Shown piece by piece: positions 7,751 to 16,594 of a stretch of 64,000 nucleotides of DNA. Under the pieces are notes generated by a model, which did no database searches, was not told the DNA's origin, and saw only the letters and a program-made list of their open reading frames with translations. Source of the stretch: Mycobacterium conspicuum (GTDB lineage Bacteria > Actinomycetota > Actinomycetes > Mycobacteriales > Mycobacteriaceae); assembly GCF_010730195.1 (NCBI RefSeq), contig NZ_AP022613.1:3906001-3970000 (forward strand), written 5' to 3'. How positions within the stretch are numbered: position 1 is the stretch's first letter; every line of letters begins with the position of its first letter. The position numbers and the translations under genes are program-made.

Positions 7751-8161
7751 CTATTCGTGCGGAAACCAGAGCGCGATCTCGCGCTGGGCCGACTCGGCCG
7801 AGTCGGAGCCGTGCACCAGGTTGAACTGGGTTTCCAGCCCGAAATCGCCGCGGATCGTGCCGGGTGTGGCCTTTTCCACGGGGTCCGTGCCGCCGGCCAG
7901 TTGACGCACCGCCGCGACGGCCCGCGGTCCCTCCACGATCGCCGCCACCACCGATCCTGAGGTGATGAACTCCAGCAGCGAACCAAAGAAGGGTTTGCCT
8001 TCGTGCTCGGCGTAATGCCGGCTGGCCAGCTCCTCGCTCACCTGCCTGAGCTCGAGGGCCGAGATGGTGAGGCCCTTGCGCTCGATACGGCCGATGATCT
8101 CGCCGATCAGCCGTCGCTCGACGCCGTCCGGCTTGATCAACACCAGGGTCCGTTCTGTCAC
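7751..8161 (-). CDS. ndk: Nucleoside diphosphate kinase
   Basis: Transfers the gamma-phosphate from ATP to NDPs through a phospho-His intermediate and so balances the NTP and dNTP pools. At 136 residues it is full length. It begins TERTLVLIKPDGVERRLIG, and the catalytic His is in NLVHGSDS near residue 117. The start is GTG 8161. It lies 22 bases after the DUF4233 stop on the same strand and is probably part of the folC-ndk operon. Confidence 0.97.
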   Translation of the reverse strand: MTERTLVLIKPDGVERRLIGEIIGRIERKGLTISALELRQVSEELASRHYAEHEGKPFFGSLLEFITSGSVVAAIVEGPRAVAAVRQLAGGTDPVEKATPGTIRGDFGLETQFNLVHGSDSAESAQREIALWFPHE

Positions 8162-8183
8162 GGCGCACAGCGTACAGAACCGC

Positions 8184-8564
8184 TCACTCGGGCGGCGAAA
8201 GCCCGTCTTCTTGCTGCCTGTGCCGCACTTCGGATCTCAGATAGGCGATCAGCGCCCATACCCCGGTGAACAGCAAACCGATGAATCCCACGCCCGGGTA
8301 CACGGCGAATCCGGCGAGCGCCGCCGCTTGTGCCGCCAGGTTCGCCCAGATCGCCCAGGGCCGGCGTTGCAGCCCGGTGAGCAGGATCAACAGCACGGCC
8401 AGCCCGATCAGATACCCCAGCGACACCGCGGTGAGCCCACCGCCGACCGCGCCAACCACCGGTATCGCGAGCAGCACCACGATCGCCTCGAGCAGCAGCG
8501 TCGCCGCCATCACCCCGCCGAAGCTCTTCCACGGGTCGGGTGTCGGGGGCGGGCCCTGGGTCAC
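8184..8564 (-). CDS. DUF4233 small membrane protein
   Basis: A 126-residue integral membrane protein with about four hydrophobic segments (roughly 16-38, 43-62, 68-90 and 95-112) and polar ends. It corresponds to Rv2446c of M. tuberculosis, which sits in the same place. Function is unknown. The start is GTG 8564, overlapping the folC stop by four bases (GTGA), so it is coupled to folC. The steady linkage with folC in actinobacteria suggests a housekeeping role, but no substrate is known. Confidence 0.9.
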   Translation of the reverse strand: MTQGPPPTPDPWKSFGGVMAATLLLEAIVVLLAIPVVGAVGGGLTAVSLGYLIGLAVLLILLTGLQRRPWAIWANLAAQAAALAGFAVYPGVGFIGLLFTGVWALIAYLRSEVRHRQQEDGLSPPE

Positions 8565-10042
8565 GCCGGGTCCCGCCCGAACAGCGTGCGGGCGGCCCCG
8601 GCCGTGACGACCGAGCCCGTGATGACGATCCCGGCGCCGGAAAGCACGGGACCCTCCCCCATGTCCTCCCCGAAGCCCTCCCCATCCGGCGTGTCGAGGG
8701 CGACATCGGCAGCTTCCTGGTCGACCAGCGCGGTGGCGGCGTCGATGGCGTCGGCCATGTTGTCGGCGGTGACCACCCGGTCCGGACCGAACAGCTGCTC
8801 TGCCGCCAACGCCAGCGACGCGACATCCAACGCCCGCGACGACCCGTTGTGCGTCACGACGACGAAATCGAACACCGGCTCCAACGCGGCCAGGATGCCA
8901 TCGATGTCCTTGTCCGCCATCACGCTGACCACCCCGACCAGGGTGCGGAAGTCGAATTCGTCGGCCAGCGTCTGCGCCAGCGCGGCCGCGCCGGCCGGGT
9001 TGTGCGCGGCGTCGATGAACACGGTGGGCGCGCTGCGCAGGCGCTCCAGTCGGCCGGGGCTGACGACGGCGGCGAAGCCGGCCCGAACGGCGTCCACGTC
9101 GAGCTGTCGCTGGGCTCCGGCGCCAAAGAACGCCTCGACGGCGGCCAACGCCACCACCGCGTTGTGCGCCTGGTGTTCGCCGTGCAGCGGCAGGTAGACG
9201 TCGGAATACACCCCGCCCAGGCCCTGCAGCTGCAGCACCTGGCCACCGATCGCAACCTGCCGGCCCAGCACCGCGAACTCGGAATCCTCGCGGGCGACCG
9301 CGGCGTCGGCGCGCACGGTCTCGGCCAACAGCACCTCCATCGCCGCGGGCACCTGACGTGCGATGACCACGACGGTGTCCGGGGAACCCTCGACCGCGCG
9401 ATGGATGATTCCGGCCTTCTCCCCCGCGATCCCGGCGATATCGGCGCCGAGGTATTCGACATGGTCGACGCTGATCGGGGTGATGACGGCCACCGGGGCG
9501 TTGATCACATTGGTGGCGTCCCAGCGCCCGCCCAGGCCCACCTCGACCACGGCGACGTCGACGGGCGCATCCGCGAACGCGGCGAACGCCATCGCGGTGA
9601 GGACCTCGAACTTGCTCATCGCCGGACCTCCGTCGGCCTGCGATTGCGCGTCGACCATCTGCACGAACGGCTCGATCTCGCGGTATGTCTCGACGTATCG
9701 CGCCGGGCTGATCGGGTGTCCGTCGATCGCGATGCGTTCCACGGCCGACTGCAGGTGCGGGCTGGTGGTCCGGCCGGTGCGCTGCTGCAGCGCGGTCACC
9801 AGCGCGTCGATCATCCGCGCCACCGAGGTTTTGCCGTTGGTGCCCGCGACGTGGATCGACGGGTAGGCCAGCTGCGGCGAGCCGAGCAGGTCCAGCAATG
9901 CGCTGATCCGGGTCAGGCTCGGCTCGATCTTGGTTTCCGGCCAGCGTTGGTCCAGCAGATGCTCGACCTGCAGCAGGGACGCGATCTCGTCCGGGGTGGG
10001 AACGTCCTCAGCCGGACTCGCCTCATAGGGATCGAAACTCAC
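8561..10042 (-). CDS. folC: Bifunctional folylpolyglutamate / dihydrofolate synthase
   Basis: Adds glutamate to dihydropteroate and extends the polyglutamate tail of folates (Mur ligase superfamily). At 493 residues it carries the ATP-binding loop HVAGTNGKTS (about 65-74). The central ligase region has VVEVGLGGRWDATNVI and PISVDHVEYLG. The C-terminal domain has FIDAAHNPAGA. It starts at GTG 10042, overlapping the valS stop by GTGA, and it overlaps DUF4233 at its 3' end in the same way. This makes a tightly coupled valS-folC-DUF4233-ndk set. Confidence 0.96.
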   Translation of the reverse strand: MSFDPYEASPAEDVPTPDEIASLLQVEHLLDQRWPETKIEPSLTRISALLDLLGSPQLAYPSIHVAGTNGKTSVARMIDALVTALQQRTGRTTSPHLQSAVERIAIDGHPISPARYVETYREIEPFVQMVDAQSQADGGPAMSKFEVLTAMAFAAFADAPVDVAVVEVGLGGRWDATNVINAPVAVITPISVDHVEYLGADIAGIAGEKAGIIHRAVEGSPDTVVVIARQVPAAMEVLLAETVRADAAVAREDSEFAVLGRQVAIGGQVLQLQGLGGVYSDVYLPLHGEHQAHNAVVALAAVEAFFGAGAQRQLDVDAVRAGFAAVVSPGRLERLRSAPTVFIDAAHNPAGAAALAQTLADEFDFRTLVGVVSVMADKDIDGILAALEPVFDFVVVTHNGSSRALDVASLALAAEQLFGPDRVVTADNMADAIDAATALVDQEAADVALDTPDGEGFGEDMGEGPVLSGAGIVITGSVVTAGAARTLFGRDPA

Positions 10043-12684
10043 TGCAGCGCAGCCAGCCTGGCGGTGATCCGCTCGATTTCCTCCTGGGCCACCCGGTGGC
10101 GGTCGCGGATCTTGCCGACGACGGCGTCCGGCGCCTTGGCCAGAAACTCCGCGTTGTCCAGCTTCGCCGCGGTCGACGACAACTCCTTTTGCGCTGCGGC
10201 CAAGTCCTTTTCGAGGCGGCGACGCTCGGCGGCCACGTCGATGGTGCCCGAGGTGTCGAGTTCGACGACGTCGGTGCGGTCCGAGTTGGGACCGAGCCGG
10301 ATCTCCAGGGACGCCGACGCGCGGAACTCGGGTCCCGGTGCGGTCAGCGAGGTCAGGGCCATCACCAGGGCGCTGAGCTGCCCGCCGCCGGCCAACTGGG
10401 CCGGAACCTTCTGCCGATCGGCCAAACCCTGGTCACTGCGGAAACGGCGGATCTCGGTGACCAGCTTCTGCGTTTCGCTGATCCGTTGCGCGGCAGCGGC
10501 ATCCAGCGCGATACCCGATGGTTGGGGCCAATCGGCGATCACCAGCGACTCCTGCGCGGTCAGCGCCTGCCATAGCGCCTCGGTGACGAATGGGATCACC
10601 GGATGCAGCAGTCGCAACAGCGTGTCGAGTACCGCGGCCAGCACGGCGGTGGTGTGTGCGACCCCCTCGGCGAGTTGCACCTTCGCGAGTTCGACATACC
10701 AGTCGCAGAATTCGTCCCAGGTGAAGTGATACAGCGCCTCGCAGGCTCGGCTGAACTCGTAAACGTCGAAGGCCGAATCCACTTCGGCGCGAACTTCTTC
10801 CAGTCGTCCCAGGATCCAGCGGTCAGCGTCGGTCAGGTCGGCGACATCGGGCAGCGGTGCCGGGCTCGCGCCGTTGAGCAGCGCGAACCGGGTGGCATTG
10901 AACAGCTTGGTGACGAAATTGCGCGACGCCCGCACGGCGTCCTCGCCGACGGCCAGATCGCCGCCGGGGCTGGCACCGCGGGCCAGCGTGAATCGCAGCG
11001 CGTCGGCGCCGAACGTCTCAACCCAGTCCAGCGGGTCGATGACGTTTCCCTTGGACTTGCTCATCTTTCGACCGGACTCGTCGCGGATCAGCCCGTGCAG
11101 GAACACGTCGGTGAACGGCACCTGCGGTCCGCGGCGGCCGTCGAGCGTGATCGCGTCGTCGCCGCCGATGAAGGTGCCGAACATCATCATCCGCGCCACC
11201 CAGAAGAACAGGATGTCGTAGCCGGTCACCAAAACGCTTGTCGGATAGAACTTCTCCAGCTCCGGCGTCTTTTCCGGCCAGCCGAGCGTGGAGAACGGCC
11301 ACAGCGCAGACGAAAACCAGGTGTCCAGCACGTCGGGGTCCTGTTCCCAGCCGTCCGGCGGCGTCTCATCCGGGCCCACGCAGACCCGCTCACCGTTGGG
11401 CCCGTACCAGATCGGGATGCGGTGGCCCCACCACAGCTGCCGCGAGATACACCAGTCGTGCATGTCGTCGACCCAGGCGAACCAACGCGGTTCCAGGCTG
11501 GCGGGGTGAATCACGGTGTCCCCGTTGCGCACCGCGTCGCCGGCGGCCTTGGCGAGCGATTCCACCCGCACCCACCATTGCAGCGACAGCCGTGGCTCGA
11601 TCGGTTCGCCGCTGCGCTCGGAGTGTCCGACGCTGTGCTGGTAGGGGCGTTCCTCCTTGACGACGCGGCCCTGCGCGGCAAGGGCCTCGCGCACCGCGAC
11701 CCGGGCATCGAATCGGTCCATGCCGTCGAATGGCGTTCCGGTCTCGACGATTCGGCCCTTGGTGTCCATGATCGAGATCATCGGCAACTGATGACGCAGC
11801 CCGATCTCGAAGTCATTCGGGTCGTGAGCGGGCGTGACTTTGACTGCGCCGGTGCCGAATTCGGGGTCGACGTGTTCGTCGGCGACGACGAGGAGCTGCC
11901 GGTCGATGAACGGGTGCGGCAGCGTGGTGCCGACCAGGTGGCGGTAGCGGTCGTCGTCGGGATGCACCGCGACCGCGGTGTCGCCCAGCATCGTCTCGAC
12001 CCGGGTGGTGGCCACCACGATGTGCGGTTGCGAATCGTCGAGCGAGCCGTACCGAAACGACACCAGTTCGCCGTCGACGTCTTGGTAGCTGACCTCGAGG
12101 TCGGAGATCGCCGTCTCGAGCACCGGTGACCAGTTGACCAGTCGCTCGGCCTGATAGATCAGTCCGGCATCATAGAGCCTTTTGAAGATCGTTCGCACCG
12201 CTTGCGACAGGCCCTCGTCCATGGTGAACCGGTCGCGGCTCCAGTCCACGCCGTCGCCCAGCCGGCGCATCTGGCCGCCGATGGCGCCGCCGGACTCGTG
12301 CTTCCAGTCCCACACCTTTTCGACGAACAGCTCACGGCCGAAGTCCTCTTTGGTCTTGCCGTCGACGGCGAGCTGCTTTTCCACCACGCTCTGCGTCGCG
12401 ATACCCGCATGGTCCATGCCCGGCTGCCACAGCACCTCGTAACCCTGCATCCGCTTGCGGCGGGTCAGGGCGTCCATCATGGTGTGCTCCAGCGCGTGGC
12501 CCATGTGCAGGCTGCCGGTGACGTTCGGCGGGGGCAGCACGATCGAATACGCCGGCTTGGCGCTGGACGCATCCGCGGCGAAATACCCAGCTTCCAGCCA
12601 CCGCCGATAAATCTCGCTCTCCTGCGCCGCCGGGTCCCACGATTTGGGCAGGTCGGCGGCGGGGCGGTGGCTGGCGGCGGTCAC
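10039..12684 (-). CDS. valS: Valyl-tRNA synthetase
   Basis: Class I aminoacyl-tRNA synthetase that charges tRNA-Val. At 881 residues it has the HIGH motif as PPNVTGSLHMGHALE (about 52-66) and the KMSKS loop as GRKMSKSKGN (about 548). The CP1 editing domain lies between them. The anticodon-binding helical domain follows KSKGN, and a C-terminal coiled coil (AAERRRLEKDLAAAQKEL) ends the protein, as in other bacterial ValRS. The start is GTG 12684. The gene heads the coupled valS-folC run. Confidence 0.97.
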   Translation of the reverse strand: MTAASHRPAADLPKSWDPAAQESEIYRRWLEAGYFAADASSAKPAYSIVLPPPNVTGSLHMGHALEHTMMDALTRRKRMQGYEVLWQPGMDHAGIATQSVVEKQLAVDGKTKEDFGRELFVEKVWDWKHESGGAIGGQMRRLGDGVDWSRDRFTMDEGLSQAVRTIFKRLYDAGLIYQAERLVNWSPVLETAISDLEVSYQDVDGELVSFRYGSLDDSQPHIVVATTRVETMLGDTAVAVHPDDDRYRHLVGTTLPHPFIDRQLLVVADEHVDPEFGTGAVKVTPAHDPNDFEIGLRHQLPMISIMDTKGRIVETGTPFDGMDRFDARVAVREALAAQGRVVKEERPYQHSVGHSERSGEPIEPRLSLQWWVRVESLAKAAGDAVRNGDTVIHPASLEPRWFAWVDDMHDWCISRQLWWGHRIPIWYGPNGERVCVGPDETPPDGWEQDPDVLDTWFSSALWPFSTLGWPEKTPELEKFYPTSVLVTGYDILFFWVARMMMFGTFIGGDDAITLDGRRGPQVPFTDVFLHGLIRDESGRKMSKSKGNVIDPLDWVETFGADALRFTLARGASPGGDLAVGEDAVRASRNFVTKLFNATRFALLNGASPAPLPDVADLTDADRWILGRLEEVRAEVDSAFDVYEFSRACEALYHFTWDEFCDWYVELAKVQLAEGVAHTTAVLAAVLDTLLRLLHPVIPFVTEALWQALTAQESLVIADWPQPSGIALDAAAAQRISETQKLVTEIRRFRSDQGLADRQKVPAQLAGGGQLSALVMALTSLTAPGPEFRASASLEIRLGPNSDRTDVVELDTSGTIDVAAERRRLEKDLAAAQKELSSTAAKLDNAEFLAKAPDAVVGKIRDRHRVAQEEIERITARLAALQ

Positions 12685-12743
12685 CGGTCAATTCTAGGAA
12701 CCGCCGCCGACGGGCGCGTAGCCGCCCGAAGCTCGGGCCGGGA

Positions 12744-13325
12744 TCAGGGAATGGTGAGAACCTGCCCCGGGTAGATCAGGTCCGGGTTGGCGACGCCGCT
12801 GGCGTCGGCGATCACCTGGTACTTGTGGCCGTCGCCGTAGAAGTGCTCCGCGATGGACCACAACATATCGCCGGAGATGACGGTGTACGTCCGTGCGGGC
12901 TCGGGCGCCTCCTCGGTGGAACCGGTGGCTTCGGTGCCGTCCACGGCGGGCGCGTCGGCGGTGCCCGATTCAGATTCGGGCGACGGCGGGGAGTCGGTCT
13001 CGGTGTGCGTCGACCAGGCCGGTCCGTCGGCGGCATAGAGCACCAGGTTGCGGTCGTCCTGAAGCACCAGCCTGACGCCCTTTTTGCCCCTGGTGTCGGT
13101 GTGCCAGACGGGTTTGTCGGCCGCGTAGAGGACGAAGTTGCCGTCGTTCTGCACTTCGGCGCGGACCACGTCCTGGCCATTGGTCGACGTGTCCCACAGG
13201 GCCTGACCGCGGGACGCCAGCACCAGGTTGCCGTCGTCTTGCAGGGTGAGCGTGTAGGCCCCGTTGTTCGAGGCGATCGACTCGCCCCGGACTAGCTTTT
13301 GTCCTTCGGTAAGCGTGTCCGACAT
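12744..13325 (-). CDS. Bulb-type (B-) lectin with C-terminal LysM domain
   Basis: This 193-residue protein has an N-terminal bulb-lectin fold (about 1-105) with three mannose-site repeats. These are LQDDGNLVLAS, QNDGNFVLY and QDDRNLVLY, and only the latter two fit QxDxNxVxY fully. An acidic Pro/Ser/Glu linker (about 110-140) follows, then a LysM domain (YTVISGDMLWSIAEHFYG to PGQVLTIP). It is the same layout as a lectin described from M. smegmatis. ATG 13325 is chosen over an upstream GTG because GAGAGG precedes it at proper spacing. There is no signal peptide, so its route to the wall is unclear. I do not recall it at this place in M. tuberculosis. Confidence 0.92.
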   Translation of the reverse strand: MSDTLTEGQKLVRGESIASNNGAYTLTLQDDGNLVLASRGQALWDTSTNGQDVVRAEVQNDGNFVLYAADKPVWHTDTRGKKGVRLVLQDDRNLVLYAADGPAWSTHTETDSPPSPESESGTADAPAVDGTEATGSTEEAPEPARTYTVISGDMLWSIAEHFYGDGHKYQVIADASGVANPDLIYPGQVLTIP

Positions 13326-13429
13326 GGTTTGTCCTCTCGATCCCTTCTCGATCCCTGTCACTACTGCTTATTCGTGCCGGCGTGACCCTCTCGATGCGTA
13401 TGGGCACTCCAAATAGGTTGCAGTGCAGG

Positions 13430-13669
13430 CTAATTCCTGCCTCCCCAACGGGGCGGCAGGATGCCGCCCAGACCGCCAATGGTCTCCTCGTTCTCTGCGC
13501 GGTTGTGGTCTGCTCGCCGCCGGGGCTGAGCCGCTTCGCCGATATACGCCAACACCATTGCGGCGGCAATTGCTTGGGCAGGTCGCGCCTGCTGTCCGTC
13601 GCTCTCGCCGGCGGCGGATTCGTCGGCTCCGAGCCTGTTGGCGATGTCGATATCTTCAAGACCGGCCAT
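13430..13669 (-). CDS. Small hypothetical protein (79 aa) upstream of lectin gene
   Basis: ATG 13669, preceded by AAGGGTGG, opens a 79-residue frame. It has an acidic Ala-rich first half (MAGLEDIDIANRLGADES), a short helix around AIAAAMVLAYIGEA, and a Gly/Pro/Trp-rich tail GGLGGILPPRWGGRN. I do not recognise it. It is on the same strand as the lectin gene with a 104-base gap and could be co-transcribed. The competing plus-strand frames here look like shadows. Real translation is uncertain. Confidence 0.4.
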   Translation of the reverse strand: MAGLEDIDIANRLGADESAAGESDGQQARPAQAIAAAMVLAYIGEAAQPRRRADHNRAENEETIGGLGGILPPRWGGRN

Positions 13670-13756
13670 CGGTGTCCACCCTTGCCGCTGGATTGTTGGC
13701 CGCTTACGACACTAGACCCCCGGGGTCGCCTCCGAAAGGCGCAATTGCATTGAGGG

Positions 13757-15013
13757 TCAATCCAATTGCTCGGTCTGCAGTGACACACCGGCGGCTGGGA
13801 AACGGGCCAGCAGCGCGTCGCCCATTGCGGAGGCGGGAGTGAGTACGCCACGGAGCTCGGAGAGCTTGTCGCGGTCGAGCGCCAGCGCAAGACCACACTC
13901 GCCCAGCAGGACCGAGGTCGCCTTGTACCCGGGATCGCCGTCCTGCGCCATCCGTGCGACGTACCGGGCGCCGCTGGTCGTGGTGGTGTAGGTCTCGGTG
14001 CGGTAGTAGCCGCGCTCTCGGGCCGCCGCACTCGGGCCCGTCCCGGGTTTGGGAACGACACGCTCCACCAGCCCGCGCGGGAGTAGCCGGAAATAGCGGC
14101 TGCCGAGCCCAGACATCGCGTTGCCGACACCGGAGACGACCGCCGACGCCACCGGCGCCGCGATCGAGGACCCCAGGCTCATGCTTTCGCTATAGCGGAA
14201 CCGTTGGCCGTACGCCCAGTCCAGTAGCGCGTTGCTGCGGCGCACGATTCGGGTGTTGGTCGGCGCCATCATGAATCCCGCCGTCCACACACCGGACAGC
14301 TCCGGCGCGATCTGACGACCACGCCGCCACGGCAGGTCGGGCTGGGCACCCAGTTCGGGTTCGGCGCCCCGGTCGGGGGTCAGCGTGTAGGGGTCGGCGA
14401 ACTGCCGACGCATGTCGGGATCGCTGGATACGGTGCGCAGCACTTCCAGCAGCGAAGCGATGGTGCCCCCGGACAGTCCGCCCGACATGGAGCGCACCAC
14501 GAAGTCAGTGTCGAGAAGCTCGCCGGCGCCGGATTCACGGGCCGCGCGGTAGAGCGCGTAGACACTCAGATCCGAAGGGATGGAGTCGAATCCGCACGCG
14601 TGCACGATGCGGGCCCCGGTGTCGACGGCCTGCTTGTGGTGGAGGTCGATGCTGCGGCGGATGAACGGCGGTTCGCCGGTCAGGTCGGCGTAGTCGGTGC
14701 CCGCACCCGCGCACGCCGCCACCAGCTGCAGCCCGTAGCGCGTGTAGGGCCCCACGGTGGTGACGACGACCCGCGTCCGCGCGGCCATCTCGTCCAGCGT
14801 GGACGGCGATGCGGCATCCGCGGCTATCAGCGACCAGGACCGCGCCGATTCACCGAGGGTGTCGCGAACGGCGCTCAGGCGTTCGGTGGAGCGACCGGCC
14901 AGGGCGATCCGCGCATCGCCGCCGGCCTGGGCAAGGTAATCAGCGGTCAGCTTCCCGACGAAACCCGTTGCCCCGTACAAGACGATGTCGAACTCACGCG
15001 GTGGTGCGGTCAC
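13757..15013 (-). CDS. Saccharopine dehydrogenase-like oxidoreductase (trans-acting enoyl reductase type)
   Basis: This 418-residue NAD(P)-binding protein corresponds to Rv2449c. The N-terminal Rossmann motif is DIVLYGATGFVGKLTADYL (about 9-27). It belongs to the family that includes the mycobacterial trans-acting enoyl reductase Rv2953, but its own substrate is unknown. Other conserved blocks are VVTTVGPYTRYG and IVHACGFDSIPSDLS. A hydrophobic patch near residues 285-305 may touch the membrane. The start is GTG 15013. A strong hairpin separates it from rpfE downstream on the same strand side. Confidence 0.9.
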   Translation of the reverse strand: MTAPPREFDIVLYGATGFVGKLTADYLAQAGGDARIALAGRSTERLSAVRDTLGESARSWSLIAADAASPSTLDEMAARTRVVVTTVGPYTRYGLQLVAACAGAGTDYADLTGEPPFIRRSIDLHHKQAVDTGARIVHACGFDSIPSDLSVYALYRAARESGAGELLDTDFVVRSMSGGLSGGTIASLLEVLRTVSSDPDMRRQFADPYTLTPDRGAEPELGAQPDLPWRRGRQIAPELSGVWTAGFMMAPTNTRIVRRSNALLDWAYGQRFRYSESMSLGSSIAAPVASAVVSGVGNAMSGLGSRYFRLLPRGLVERVVPKPGTGPSAAARERGYYRTETYTTTTSGARYVARMAQDGDPGYKATSVLLGECGLALALDRDKLSELRGVLTPASAMGDALLARFPAAGVSLQTEQLD

Positions 15014-15071
15014 CGGGCCGACGCTACTCCCCAGGGGGCCCCTAGGGTCACAGTCGAACCGGCCCCACAGA

Positions 15072-15109
15072 CGGAAAAGTGCCGGGCCGAATGGCCCGGC
15101 ACTTTCCGT
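15072..15109. terminator. Strong hairpin 3' of rpfE
   Basis: A stem of 16-17 bp (AGTGCCGGGCC / GGCCCGGCACT plus flanking GGAAA/TTTCC) has a GAAT loop. It lies 12 bases beyond the rpfE stop and upstream of the oxidoreductase start. It is very likely the rpfE terminator, although no long U-run follows. Confidence 0.75.
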
Positions 15110-15120
15110 ATCGCGGTTGA

Positions 15121-15735
15121 TCAGCCGCGGCGGCCGCAGACCGGCCAGGCGCCGATGCCCTGCGAATGCAGGACGTTCTCGGCCACCCGGATCTGCTCCT
15201 CACGGCTGGCGCCGGCCGGCGACCCGGAGCCGCCGTTGGCCCGCCAGGTGCTGGGCGTGAACTGCAGGCCACCGGAGTAGCCGTTGCCGGTGCTGATGCC
15301 CCAGTTACCGCCGGACTCGCACTGCGCGATCGCGTCCCAGTTGACGCTGTACGCGTGGTGAACCGGCGGAGGCGGAGGAACGTTCGGGTCGCCCGGCGGA
15401 GGAACGTTCGGGTCGCCCGGAGGCGGCGGCGCGTCCGGCGGCGGGGGAACGTTCGGGTCGAAGCCGACCGGCGCCGCCGGCGGCGGCGGCGGAGGCGGAG
15501 CGTCCGGCGGCGGGGGCGGCAGGTTCGGGTCGAAGCCGGCCGGCGCGGCAGGTGGCGGCGCGGCGTCCGGGGCCGGAGGCGGCGGGGGCTGATTCGGGTC
15601 GAAACCCATCGGGGCCGGCGGCGCGGCGTTGGGGTCAACGCCGGGCGCATCCGCGTGGGCGGTTGCGATGCCGGGCACAGTCACCAGCGTGCCGGTGACC
15701 GCGGCGACGATGAGCGTCTTTCGGACGTTCTTCAA
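15121..15735 (-). CDS. rpfE: Resuscitation-promoting factor RpfE
   Basis: Secreted muralytic enzyme that helps wake dormant cells. The C-terminal transglycosylase-like Rpf domain (last 75 residues or so) reads VNWDAIAQCESGGNWGIS and GYSGGLQFTPSTWRANGG, with the catalytic Glu in CESGG. The N-terminus is a signal peptide (KTLIVAAVTGTLVTVPGIAT, cleavage near AHA-DA). Between them lies a long Pro-rich spacer of repeated FDPNxPPPP units, longer than in M. tuberculosis (204 against 172 residues). I chose TTG 15735, because AAAGGA sits six bases before it and the signal peptide starts there. The longer frame to 15882 has no such support. Confidence 0.93.
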   Translation of the reverse strand: MKNVRKTLIVAAVTGTLVTVPGIATAHADAPGVDPNAAPPAPMGFDPNQPPPPPAPDAAPPPAAPAGFDPNLPPPPPDAPPPPPPPAAPVGFDPNVPPPPDAPPPPGDPNVPPPGDPNVPPPPPVHHAYSVNWDAIAQCESGGNWGISTGNGYSGGLQFTPSTWRANGGSGSPAGASREEQIRVAENVLHSQGIGAWPVCGRRG

Positions 15736-16120
15736 CAGTGTTCCTTTCGCGGTGCGCGCGCGCCTAAGCCAGCCCACGAGGTGTGGGTTGGTTGCTTTGT
15801 CCGTGCGGGATTGCTGCTGTAGGGGCGTGCCATCTCGTTCTGGCACGACAGCGGGGGTCAGAACTGCCCGGCGATCTGCCATCGCCGGCCGCGGCGGCTC
15901 GTCACGCGTTAGCCGTCCGCGCCCCCGCTCACACGCGGGTCCGTGGATTCAATTTTTTTGCCCGGGTTGGCCGGGCTATGTACGGACGCTACGAGACCGG
16001 AATCAATTCGTCACATTGAACGAAGGGGCGTTTCGCTTCTATAACGGTCCGATCACGGCGCGGTCGCGGAATGGTCATTGCAGGTCAGCAGCGCATTCTC
16101 AGGGCGAGATAATGTTTCGG
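15736..16120. other. Long upstream region of rpfE
   Basis: About 385 bases with no supported gene. It is probably the rpfE promoter and leader. A c-di-AMP (ydaO-type) riboswitch is known upstream of rpfA in actinobacteria, but I could not find its conserved blocks here. A run of seven A/T and a short CCCGG/CCGGG hairpin (about 15952-15975) are present, without terminator polarity on either strand. Confidence 0.4.
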
Positions 16121-16384
16121 CTATACGACATAATCGTGACTCGAATCACGGCCATTTTGTGACGTGAGCCACGGATTTTTGCCGGGCGTTTTCATGCCCA
16201 TCGGCGCTGGGAGGGTCCGCGAGCGGCTTCGGGGCCCGCGTCGCCGCGCGTCGAGCAGACGCGGCCGCACCCGCTCGGTCATCCAAATGCCGGGCTTGAC
16301 AAGATATTTGATCGACAGCCAGAACGAGGCAGCAGCAAACATCGCCACGGGCACGGCGACCGCCGTCGACCCGGCGGCACGCAT
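16121..16384 (-). CDS. Small single-span membrane protein, hypothetical
   Basis: ATG 16384 gives 87 residues: one hydrophobic segment (about 5-27, STAVAVPVAMFAAASFWLS), then a strongly basic Arg-rich cytoplasmic part. A TTG start 18 bases upstream is also possible. No strong ribosome binding site is seen. It occupies the place of a small hypothetical gene (around Rv2452c) in M. tuberculosis, but I cannot confirm homology. The membrane segment followed by positive charges argues for a real protein rather than a shadow. Confidence 0.45.
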   Translation of the reverse strand: MRAAGSTAVAVPVAMFAAASFWLSIKYLVKPGIWMTERVRPRLLDARRRGPRSRSRTLPAPMGMKTPGKNPWLTSQNGRDSSHDYVV

Positions 16385-16594
16385 CAATATCGTTTGCCAC
16401 AAACAATTATTGGCAGAGGACAGGCGTCAAATCACCACTGCCGCAACACAATACGGCTCCGCACGATCCGAGAGCTCGCAGCCATTCTTAAAGCGGGCAT
16501 CTAAAACTCCAGGACGCCGTAATCCCGGAATCAAATCACGCAAATACTGCTCGGCAAATTACGCCGTATTACACTGCCCGTCGAAAAAGCCGGA

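Noticed and set aside
8540..10729. Plus-strand ORF of 729 codons antisense to folC and valS
   Set aside because: Crosses two clear minus-strand genes with no protein-like features; frame openness is due to high GC.
13382..13842. Two plus-strand ORFs in the lectin/oxidoreductase gap
   Set aside because: Arg- and Pro-rich, no start signals, partly antisense to the oxidoreductase gene.
15736..16120. c-di-AMP (ydaO) riboswitch upstream of rpfE
   Set aside because: The conserved blocks I know from actinobacterial rpfA leaders are not present.
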